NCBI RefSeq assembly: GCF_021018895.1 | Contig: NC_079368.1 | Coordinates: 1,898,001-1,962,000, forward strand | Reading direction: 5' to 3' | Origin: Seriola aureovittata | Lineage: Eukaryota; Chordata; Actinopteri; Carangiformes; Carangidae | Length of the DNA stretch: 64,000 nt | Part shown: positions 52,225-62,955 of the stretch, piece after piece | How the letters are laid out: each line of letters opens with the position of its first letter | How positions within the stretch are numbered: the first letter of the stretch is position 1 | Notes under the pieces: generated by a model | Databases searched by the model: none | The model's input: only the letters and a program-made list of their open reading frames with translations | What the model was told of the DNA's origin: nothing | Program-made: the position numbers and the translations under genes

Positions 52225-55200
52225 CTAAACTCTGCTGTGACGCTTAGATTTGCGAGTTGGTGTTACTTCAGTACATTTTCTCTTGCGAGGACGTCTCTCC
52301 TGAGCGGATTCATGGCTCTTTTCTTTATCAGACTCCTCTCCTTTTTGAACTTTAACTCTGCGACGTCTGGGTTTAGCCTGGGGTGTTATAATCACAGAGG
52401 GAACTGACCTCCCTCTTAAAACTCTCTTGCTAATCACTATAGGCTCCACCTCCTCCTCTGAAATATCCTGCTCATCATCCTCATCCTCCTGGTTTAAAAC
52501 TGCTGTCTCTGCCTCTTCATCTGTATCTAATTCTAAATTGAGGATATCCCCCTTTTCACTAGTACGCTCAATAGCCCCTGTGTCTTTCCCTAAGTTTTCA
52601 TTTTTATCATCTTCCTCAAGCTTCTCTATCTGTTCATCAGCAGAACATTCAGCTTTCTTGTTGTCATCATCCTCATCTGATTCCACTTCAACCTCTACCT
52701 CCCTCACAGTGGCTGCCTCAGCCTCACCCCCCTCCTCCTCCTCCTCGTTTTCCCTGTAATCCACTATTGGTCGTATTCGTATGGACCTTCGCTTTGGAAG
52801 TTGGATTTCTTCTGCTTTGTCCTCTTCTTTGTTTGCAGTTTTCATTCTCCTGAGATTTCTGACTTCTACTACGGAGTCCACAGTTTGATCTTCTTTACTT
52901 TCATCTGAGGAAGAGTCCTCTTCTGATTCCATATCTTCTGCTGCTGGCTCTTCAGCAGCTGGCTCTAGCTCTCTGCTGTATATCGGTTCAGCTTTTTCCT
53001 TAGCCTGGTTCTCTGCAGTATCTTCAGCTGGAGGCTTTGCCTCCTCTCCCGTAGATGATGTTTCTTTCATGTCTGCTTGTTCCTTAATGTTTAGCTCTCT
53101 GTTTTCAGCTGTATCATCAGTCAATGGATCCACGTCTTCCAGTGTTTCCTCTCCCTGCTGCTGAGACTCCACTCCTCCTTGGTCTTTCTGTCTCCTTGAT
53201 CCTCGTGATGGTGTGGCATTTGAAGCTTTTGCTTTGCTCCTAAGAGCTCTTGTTACAACTGGACCTTCAACTAGTGCCTCTTCTTCTGCAGTGGTAGTGT
53301 CAGATCCCACTTCTGTAGCAGCAGTAGATTTTTCTATGACTGTGGTTTCCTCTTCCTCAGCAGAATCTGCCCCTGCTACTTCAGCCGATGAAAAGTGGAC
53401 TGTGTCTGTACCGGTCTCATCCACAGCTGTCACTCTTCTATCCTCCTTTTTGAGCACTGCTGTTTCCTCTGTCAGGGTGTCTGTCTTTTCTGCATCTCCC
53501 ACAACAGATCCTCCTCCAGCTGCACTCTCAATGTCTTCCTCTTCCAAACCTTTCTTTTTCTCCACCTCCGTTTCTATACACTTCCCTTCTTCCTCAGCCT
53601 TCTCTCCTCTCTCCTCAGGTGATTTCTCCCCTGCCTCTTCTTCCTCTCCTTCAGCCTCCTCTGCTGGAGAAGTTACTTCCTCCTGCTGACACTGTGTGCG
53701 GGCTCTTTTGGATCTATGTCTAGGTGTGGCAGGAGCGGACCTCCTCCCCTTCCTGAGAACTCTTGTTTCTGCTGGTTCATCTGCGCTCTGTACCTGTACT
53801 CTTACTGCACTCTTGCCACCACTTCTAAGACCTGTTGGTTCAACAGCTGGTGCTTCCTCCTCATCAGTAATATTTCCCTTATTTGTAGTGGGTGTCTCTC
53901 TGTGACTTGCCCCAGCAGAAGCCTCTGCCTGTCCGTCAGCAGACTGTTCCTCCTGCTCGGCGAAGGATTCCTCTGGAACTTCTGGCTCTGTATCTTCTTT
54001 CTGAACTCCCTCATCGTCCTTTTCTTCTATTTTCTCATCACTGTTGTTTTCACTCTCATCAGCTTCAGAGTCCTCCCCTTCAGTCTCCTCGGCTGGAGTA
54101 GTTACTTCTTCTGCCTCTTCCTCTGCCGACACTGTGTACGGGCTCTTTTGGATCTATATCTCGGTGTGGCAGGAGCAGACCTCCTTCCCTTTCTCAAAAC
54201 TCTCGTCTCTACTGCTGATTCGCCTTCTTCTGTGCTTTTCCCTCTGGCTGCCTCCACCTCTTGCTCATCATCTTGTCTTTTAGTAGCTTTGCCTCGTGGT
54301 GTAGCTCTCACCGCCTTTTCCCCACCTCTAAGGATTCTCGTTTCAGAAACTGAAGCTTCCTCCTCCTCAGAAACACCTTTTGCCTCGTCATCCTTTGCCA
54401 CCAACAGTGTCTTTTGTGCATTTTCTCCAGCTGCAGTTTCTGCGATTTGTGCTACTGGAGCCTCCGTGTTCTCCACCTGTCCCTCCTCTGGAGCATCTGG
54501 TTGTGCGACAGCTTCCTCTGCCATGGTATCTGCTTTCTCTACACCCATTTCTGGTCCTATATTTTCTACTTGTTGAGTTGTGCGCTGTTTCTCAATAGAT
54601 TCCTCTTCTTCTTCTGCCTCTCCTTCCTGAACTCCTGTAGATCCCTTTATTCCCTCTCCTTCCTCTTTCTCTTCTTCCTGGAGTTGCTTTTGGGTGCTTG
54701 TTGTTGTAAATCTCTGAGCGACAGGGATAGACTTCCTTCCCCCTCTCAGAACTCTGACTTGAATTACTGGTTCCTCTTCTCCAATTTCTGAAGCCACTTC
54801 CTCTTCCTCCTGTCTCTGCCTGCTTCTTCCTGATCTGTGTCTTGGTGTGACTTTGGCTGCTTGTTTTCTACTTCTCCGTTTTCTCATCTCAGTGACTTTA
54901 AGTTCCTCCTCCTCCTCCTCATCAACATTTTTAGCTTCCGTCTCCTCAACACTCCCCACACTTGTGTCTTCCTGTATTGTGACTACATCTTTCACGTTCT
55001 CCTCCAACCCTTCTTCATCCATTACCACCTTCTCCAGCTGCAGGGGGGAACCAGGAACATGCTCCTCTGCCACCGTTTCTTCCTCTTTCATTGTTCCTCC
55101 CCTTTGCTCCTCTTCTGCCTCGGCATCAGCCTTTTCTAGCAGAACACCCTCCTCAACAGCTGCGCTTTCTTCCTGGACTTCATGATGGACTTTTTTAAGG

Positions 55201-57737
55201 TCTACTAATACCACAGTCACTCTCTGGAGATCAGAAAGCAGGGATGTCTTTTCTTTACTCTGTTGATCCCCAGTTGAAGGTTTTGCCTCCTCTTCACTGG
55301 GCGTAAGCAGAGCTGAGTCAGTGTCAGGTTTGGCTAATGGAGGGTCAGTCTCTCCTTGTACTAAATCATCTGCAGCAGCTGGAACTCCAACTGTGTTTTC
55401 CTCCTCTTCAGTCATTGACAGTGTTCCTTTTTCTGACACTCCTTCTTCCACTTCTACAGTAACAACTTCCTTCTTCTCCACCACGATTCCACCCTCTTCT
55501 GGGGCTTCTCCTTCTGCAAATGTCTTGGATGTGACTTCTGATTGGTTCTCCCCAACATTTTCTCCTTCCTCTTCCACAGCCTTCCCTTCCTGTACATCCA
55601 TTTCTGACTCGACAATCCCCTCTCTTTCAGAAGCAGCTTCCTCAGTAACCTTTGCTGCTACCTCCTCCGTTTGTTCCGCTCTCTCTTCATTTGTTTTTTC
55701 CACGGCTGCTTCCTTGACTACCTTTTCTTCCTCTACCCCTGTATCCTGAACGTCTGTATCTGCACATATCTCCTCCACTGGAACTGTTACCGTTACTGCA
55801 TCCTTTGCCACAGCGCCCATCTCTCCTTCAACCTCAAAGTTGCCTGTGTTTGTTTCATCCACCTCCTTTTCAATAGTATCTTCACCTATGTTGTCTTCCT
55901 TCTGCTGTTGGTTGCTTCGCCCTCTGGACTTGCAGCTTGCTTCGGTGGTCTTTCTTCCACTTCGGAGTACTTTTGTTTCAGTAACCGGTGCTTCCTCAAT
56001 ATTTTCCTCAAGCTCTTCTTTCCTAACAGTCTCTACCTCTGCAGCGACATCTACAGATTCTTCTGTAATGTTTCCCTGGTTCCCTCCATCCTCCTCTTCC
56101 AACATTAGCATTTCTGGGTCTGGTGTTTGTTCCTTTGCTGCAATCAGCTCCGTCTGTTCCATTTCTGGAGCAGCACACTCTCCATCAAAGGTTTTTTCTT
56201 CTGCCTCCGTCACACTAAGGTGATGCCAATTTGTTTTTAGGTCCACTAAGATGACACTGGCTTTCTGGAGCTTGGGGATTTCAGAGCCAGCCTCCCTGTC
56301 CTGAGGCTCCTCAGCTCCTAGCACGCCGGCCTCCTCTTGAACTTCATCGGGTATCACTGTTCCTGAACCAGAGACGCCGTCTGCCTCTTCCTCCTTATCT
56401 GCTTCCATCGCTGAAACAATGTCTGTCTCTTCCTCTGTCTTTTCTTCTTCCTGCACCTCCTTGCTCTCCTCCGTGTTCATCTCAGTTAAAGCTAAAACAT
56501 CCTCCGCTGCTTCCTCTGCCTTTGGAATTGTAGCTTCTATCACTACAGAGTCACAAAATATCTCTTCTATATTGTCAACAGTCTCCTCTTTTTCTACCCT
56601 GTGGCGTTCCTCCATCTGTTGTCCATCCCTCTCTTCAGCAGAACCTCCTGCACTCAGGCCAGCTTCATGTGTTTGCTCTTCTTCCTGATTGTGACGGGTT
56701 GTTCTTTGTTTTCTGGGTCTGCCTCTCACAGCTCTCCTCTGTACAACAGGGGGCTCCTCTATTTCCTCATCAGAGACCTCTTGTTTATCCTGTATCAGTG
56801 ATGCTTCTACCTCCGCATCCTTTTGTTCTGTTACTTTTTCATCCTCATTTTCCTTTTGAAGTGCAGTCTCTGCTGTATTTGGACGCTCTGCAGAACTGTC
56901 TTCCAGCCCTGGCTCCTCTGGATTCTTAGTCTCCTCTTCATCTGTCAGTCGTTCGTCTTCCTGATGTTGATTTTTATCCTCTGATAAGTCTCCCACAGTA
57001 ACTATATCCTCTTCTGTGGAGGTCACTTCTTCTTGTTCTTTTCTCTCAGCTACAGCTAACTCCTCCACTACTCCAGTTGTAGAACCTTCATTCTCCCCTG
57101 CCACATCATCAATCTCTTTCTCTAATTCTTTACATATTTTCCGGCTGTGTCTGGTATACTTGCGTTTGGGTGTGGGAGCGCTCGAAACAGTTCTTCGCCT
57201 CAAAATTTTCCCTCCTTCCTGGGCTGTAGTTTCCTCCGTCACTGCCTCCAGCGGCTTGCTGTGCTGTTGAGATCTCCGTCTGTGGGTTTCATTCCGTACA
57301 CCTTTTGTAACCTTTACAACAGCTTTTTCAGCTTCGATGTCCTCTGACGTTGTATGTGTTGACAGACTTAAATCATGTCGTGCGATTCTTTCTTCTGACT
57401 TTTCATCGGAAACCTTCATTTCCGTTCGCTCTTTCCCCACTTTCTCCAGAGTTTCTGCTTCCGTGTGTTCCTCTATAAGTTCTTCCGAGGATGCCAGTAC
57501 TTCCACGTCTTCCTCCTGACACTCTTCCTCAATTTCTGATGCCATATTCTCAACTGTAATTTGTGAGTCATTTTTCAGATCCTGTGTGGCATCGTCTGCT
57601 TGTGGCTTCTCAGTCATAGGTGTAGCTATAACATCGGCTTCTTCTAGGTCAAGGACAGTGGCTGGTTTGTCTTCATCTTCAGGTACAGTATCAACTACAT
57701 CCTCACCTTGTTGTTCAGCGGCCACACTGAACATCCC
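52225..57737 (-). other. FAM169A last exon: acidic tail with basic modules
   Basis: One exon of 5,513 bp starting after the acceptor TTTTTAG. The upper frame is open from 57737 to 54102 and the lower from 54132 to 52225; they overlap where the frame shifts by one base. The product is extremely rich in Glu, with Val, Ala and Thr. Set into it are short basic modules, roughly [VIA]LRxGR[KR]S followed by TPxxR. They start near 57206, 56738 (with RGRPRK, an AT-hook core), 55973, 54884, 54755, 54338, 54203, 53832, 53763, 53250, 52863/52794, 52428 and 52296. A second motif, LVDLK with HH a few residues later, occurs at about 56249 and 55208. The tail ends in a Lys/Arg-rich stretch (RRPRKRKCTEVTPTRKSKRH) likely to act as a nuclear localisation signal. 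Confidence 0.85.
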
Positions 57738-60700
57738 CTAAAAATAAACATACAAACTGCATCATAAACAAGTCGCCGCATTGGGTACGGAGACAAGCAT
57801 GCCGATAACAACTAGCTCACCTCAGTCTGCTCCAGCTCAGGGACATCGTGTACCTTCTTCCCCTGTTGCTCTCTGGGAGTTTCTGCTTCAATATCCTCGA
57901 TTCTAAATCATGTTAGATATCACTTGTTAATTTCAAGCATTGTATAATTTATTTCACGGTGTGACGACCACACATAACAGGTCGTTTATGAGAAGATGAC
58001 AAAAATAAACCACTCAAAATGAGATACTGGCACGATGCCTTTCCACAGTCATGACAGATTAGAAAGTCGCTTGGTATCAGGAACTAATGTGCTCCTTTCA
58101 TTCTTTCTTTTTATTTTTCCCTTTTGAAAGTGTTCGTGCAGGAAAAACTACAAGAGAAAAACTCATGAAATTTAATAGATTGGTTTCAAACTCCACCCAC
58201 TTAGGCACAAAAACTAGTAACATAAAACTAATTGTGGCACTATAACAGTGCAATAGGGCCATTTTCTGGAAAACGGCTTGGGCTACAGTCAAACCTAATG
58301 CTGATGAATTTCATTTAGTCAATGTATTTTTAAAAAGTAAACTTTTAAACCTGTGTTGTTAAGATCAATTTCACACAAATGCTCATAAATCAAAATTGGC
58401 TGATGCTATTGTGACCAATGTACAAATGCTAAAAGTTTATATCTCAGATTCAGCTGAATGGATTCATACAAAATTCAGTTCATATGATCTATGGTCATTG
58501 GTCAGTCTATGAATAAAATTTGGTAATGATTGATTAAAGTGGGCGTGACTAATTACAGAAACGTCCTACACAGCTGAGATGTTTTCAGCACATCCAGCGA
58601 ATGATGATGAAAGTTTGCTTCACTGTAACTTATGGTCGATTCAAACGTCCATCACTATGTTTTTTTCAAATATGTAAAATCAATGAACAGATATTTCCAC
58701 AAGTCTTCATTCAAATGTTACCAAAACTAATAACAGACAGACATTCTCTAGATGGTAGATCTCAGACAGTGTTTAGATAAAACAAACAGTGAGTCCTGAA
58801 TGATATTCATAATCTTGCTATAATATTTACTGCATGCACAACATTTCCAGGTTAAACAGTTTCAGTCATGATTAAGCAAACATTCAACAGCAGTTAAATT
58901 CTATTATAATTACTCTACTCTATTGAAATGCTCACGAGCTGCTTGGACCCTGATAATTGCAGCTATATTTCTAATTGTTTTTCTTACTGGTTCAGGTGTT
59001 GTGAATTGAAATTTCAATGTATGCATCTACTCTACAACATAGTATTTTATTTACAGTGTCCCAAACCATTTTTCTTCAATTACGCTGTGTAAACAAAAGC
59101 AGACACTTCAAGGATGGGTTATTTAAATGATAAAATGGCCCTAACACAAGACTACTGACATTTGACTTTGGATTAAACTCAAAAGCACCTAAAATGGAAA
59201 TTCTTAATTCCCTAATATAAATGCATTTGTGATGTTTTTCGTAGCCATGTGCTTTAATTCATACAGACCTGATGACCTTTTCTGATTTGTCCTCTGGGGT
59301 CTTTTCTGTGATGTTCCTTTGTTTTGAGCCACTACTCCTACCGCCGACGGCAACAGGCACGTCCTCAGCCTCTGAAACTGTCCATGATTACATTAAATGA
59401 AATACATACTCTAATACACTCACTGGGGAATCCAAGGGAAAGTTTACAATGTAGATGTAAAATGATGAAATGCTCACCTCTGGTAACTCTCAGTACTGTC
59501 ACCTCCTCCTGCGAATCACAATCACACAGATTACTTTCACTTGTAAAAACAATTTGTTTCTCAAACAAATGTTTCTCAAATTGGAAGAAAATGAATGTAC
59601 CACAATCTCAACTGTGCATTCCATAGATTCAGCTTCTTTTATCTGTCTGGTAAGTGCCTGCCTCTCCAAACGCTTCTCAGTGACTTCAGTAATCTCAAGT
59701 GATTCCTCTGTGAGTGAGAGGCTCTTGGATACAGCTGAGAAACAGAACATGACATGCAGCAATTGAATAAGTACACTAACGGAAAATGTGTCAAATCATT
59801 TTACGGTTTTCATTTGAACATTTGAGTATTTTAAGACGGCTGAAAATATAACCTATACGGTGTCAAATCATAACGTCCTGGCCGAGTTATTGGTCCAGCT
59901 CTACAGTCTTTCTTCTTGCTTACCACTCAGGGCCATGGTCTGGATCCTGCTGGCGATATTGGTCCTCTGGTTGAGTGCGCCTACACTCTCCACCTCCCAC
60001 AGCAGGTCCGTGTCTCCTGGGTACTGACACAGGTACTTCTCACACACTAGGGACAAAGAGGAGTTCATAAAAAGAGATTCATGCTTCTACATATCAGTAA
60101 GGTAATGCAAGCGGAAGGGTGACCTGACTTGTGTACCTTTATACATGGATTTTGTGATGGGGTACCTCAGCCCCAGACAATCCTCTTTGAAACTGAGCAC
60201 GAAGTCCTCCAGCATCTGAAGACCAAAGCCTTTACCACGCTGACACTTTCTAACATACATGGAGTCCATCACAGGGAGCTGGTAGCTCCTGGTTGAATAA
60301 GAGTTACATAAACTACCTGCAAGAGAGAGAAAAGGGTTTAATCCTGAGGACACTGGCAGAAAGACACACTTTCCCGCACATGGATTAAACCAGGTGTTGT
60401 GTGGATACAAATGTATTTAATACTTTTTGGGATGAACAGTCTCAAACAACTGTGCAGTAAGCAGATTCAGCAGAAGGATCATCATCAGCACTCACACTGA
60501 ACCCCTTAAATCTGCTTGTTCTTCATTATAGAGACCAACAGGAAGCCAACTACAGACCAAACAACAAAACAACATTTGAGGAACAGTAGGGTCCAAAAGT
60601 CTGATACAACTTTCTCAGACTTTTGGACCCTACTGTATCATCTATGGAGATAAATGTTTTTAACTTCATATAAATTACCTGAGGGTTTTACTGAATAGAA

Positions 60701-62953
60701 GCCAACAGCCTCTCCATTACTCCAGAGGATTTTTGCATAATCTCTTTCTCCATGGCAGAGGAAGGGAAGCTCGTCAGAGCTCATCTCCTTAGCTCTATAG
60801 ATGACACGATTAAGGATGTATAAAACTAGTCTCTCTCCTACTGTCTCCACCTGAGGGACACACATAGAAAAACATGTTATTCCTCACATAAAAAGTTCCC
60901 AGTTTCTGCTTAATCAGTCTAAAACAAAAAGCCATTTTGAAGCACTGAAACAGGGACTCCAAGAAGTACACCCAGTCATCAGCAGCATTAACCTACACAT
61001 AACTACCACTAAATTCACCTTGGTTGCAGCTTAATGAAGAACCTGAGGAAACACAGAGATGTTCTGAGATCTTCTTTTTCTCTAAAACTGCACAGAGTGA
61101 GGCTGTGGATGTTGTGCTCCATCTCTTAGTGTAGTCACAAGAAGAAACAGTAAATGGATGCATTTATATAGAGCTTTTCTAGTCTCCACGACCACTTGCT
61201 TTATACTACTAGGCACATTCACCCATTCACACCTACATTCATACAATACTTGATCTATAAACAGTTCATGTCCATCACATACTGATTCATACACCGATGG
61301 TAACAACCCCCCCCCCCCCCCCCCCAAAAAAGAGCCTTTTAGGCCTCATGAGTGCCTTTTACACATCACGGTGCTGCTCCAGACTTTACTGAATCTAGTG
61401 AACTCCATTTTCAGGAGGTCTTCAGGAAGTCTTTCTGGACTGCACCTGGACTCTGACACTGACAGCAGCAGGTCTCTCTGATCAGAATGAATGAACGAAC
61501 ACTGTGACAGTGGATTTCTAGCTGATAAAAATCTCCTCATACCTCCATGGCTCCATCTCGAGCGGCATCTGTCGTCTTGAGAATATCGTCCACTGTCCAC
61601 CACCGGTCGAGCAGGTACAGGGCCACTGCAGTGAGTGGATCACTGGGAGAGAAGAGGGCCAGGATCTTCTGTCTATCACTGGATCCATACAGAGGGATGA
61701 AGCCCACGCTAGAAATGTCTATGGTGACCTGAGGACAAACATCAGTCTTCAACCATGTGAAGGATTTAACTGATATATGTTGTTTCTGCTGAACCAGTGC
61801 AGTCGGTGGTCGGAAACTAGCAGAGGTTTATCAGTATAAGATTTAAACATCCTGCTCTGAGGTGTCGGCTGATGTTAAATGCATCCAGTAACCCAACTTT
61901 GAGATTTTATTCTAACACAAGGGGTTTAGGTCACAGGACTCACACAAAGATACACTGATAGCACTGGTTTTGATTATAGTACAGAATCCAAGGGCCATAT
62001 TTATAATTCTATAATTTATTAAGTATTACTTCATTCTAATCTTAGCCTGTTTCTTTTCTTACACTCAGAGTGTATGGGGGAGTGTTTTAATGTATTGTAA
62101 TGTAAACACACTTGCTGATGAATCACAGACATTATCCACCATCTCAGTATTTCATTTTTAATAAATTAACAAAAAAATTCTGTTTTCACTTTGTCATTAT
62201 GGGCTATCGAGTGCAGACTGATGAGGGAGAATGTGAACTCATATCATTTTCACAGAAGGCTGCTACATAACAAAATCTGATAACAGTGAAGGAGCCTGAA
62301 AACTTTCTGAATCCACTGTAGATGTTGTTTCTGCTTGGTCTTGATAAGCGACTACTCACCTAGTATACAGTTAAAGTTTATACACACTCATGTTGAAGTC
62401 ACTGACACTCATTTTTAACCACTCCACAGATTTCATGTTATCAAACTATAGTTGTGTAAAGTCAGCAAGGTCATCATCTATTTTCTACACGACACAAGTC
62501 ATTTTTCCAGACAGATTGTTGAGCTTTTAATTTGGAAAATGGGAGTGGGAACAACTCTATAGTGTAAGGAGTAACAGCACGTTGACTGTTAAGTATACAT
62601 GGAAGTATATCCACAACTAAAACGTAGGATAGATATTTGAGTATTGATGGAAGCATTGGTGGAAATGTAAGAACACAACTCAACAACACATAGAGCAAAG
62701 GTCTAGTTGTTTTTAGATGTTTTATTTTTTGAAAAGTTACAGATTATAACTTTAAGGTCGCTAAATGAGGGAAAGACAGCCCTGTCACGACAGATGTCCA
62801 GCCTGCCTTGTGTTTTACCTGGGTGGAGTCAGAGAAGGTGAGGTGCTCAGGAGAATCAGGGCTGCTGTAGAGGAGGTTGTTCATGTAGTTGTGGGCCGAC
62901 CGTTCCAGCTCTGCCTGACCGACATCAGCCAGGAGATCCACAGGGAACTTCAT
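52225..62953 (-). CDS. fam169a: FAM169A, soluble lamin-associated protein, giant-tail form
   Basis: Ten coding exons: 62953-62819, 61728-61543, 60850-60679, 60316-60137, 60046-59924, 59734-59601, 59508-59478, 59371-59269, 57902-57821 and 57737-52225 (TAG). The first nine give 382 residues with a continuous phase and match FAM169A (SLAP75): MKFPVDLLADV, SVGFIPLYGSSDRQKILALF, TAVALYLLDRWWTVDDILK, GERLVLYILNRVIYR, YAKILWSNGEAVGFYSVKP, SYQLPVMDSMYVRKC, RGKGFGLQMLEDF and YPGDTDLLWEVE. QRGKGFG resembles the acetyl-CoA loop of GNAT folds. The last exon adds about 1,840 acidic residues, against about 670 for the whole human protein. A one-base frameshift at about 54115-54125 splits that exon into two long open frames. 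The protein is expected in the nucleus, near lamins; its molecular activity is unknown. Confidence 0.9.
53690..54203 (-). repeat. Internal duplication in the FAM169A tail
   Basis: Two nearly identical coding copies, RVLRKGRRSAPATPR followed by RSKRARTQC, start at 54203 and 53763, 440 bp apart. What follows is also alike: EEVTTPAEETEGE in one and EEVTSPAEEAEGE in the other. The frameshift lies just after the first copy. Confidence 0.85.
60583..60636. mobile_element. Perfect 22-bp inverted repeat (collapsed Tc1-type ends)
   Basis: Arms at 60583-60604 and 60615-60636 are perfect reverse complements, with a 10-base loop. The arm contains CAGTAGGGTCCAAAAGTCTG, which resembles the ends of Tc1-like elements. 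It looks like a transposon reduced to its two ends, in FAM169A intron 3. Confidence 0.75.
61307..61325. repeat. Poly(C) tract in FAM169A intron 2
   Basis: Run of about 18 C followed by A. Length may be unreliable in the assembly. Confidence 0.9.
62160..62320. mobile_element. Tc1-like transposon end fragment
   Basis: CACTTTGTCATTATGGGCTA, CAGACTGATGAGGGAGAATG, CTACATAACAAAATCTG and ACTTTCTGAATCCACTGTA reproduce the right end of the same Tc1-like family as at 49679, without a left end. It lies in FAM169A intron 1. Confidence 0.7.
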
Positions 62954-62955
62954 CT

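Noticed and set aside
54102..54132. Frameshift read as a tiny GT-AG intron (GTAACTACTCCAG)
   Set aside because: Thirteen bases is far below the minimum intron size in vertebrates.
52427..57519. Many long plus-strand frames rich in Ser, Phe and Leu
   Set aside because: They are the antisense shadow of GAA/GAG-rich FAM169A exon sequence; they have no starts, splice signals or domains of their own.
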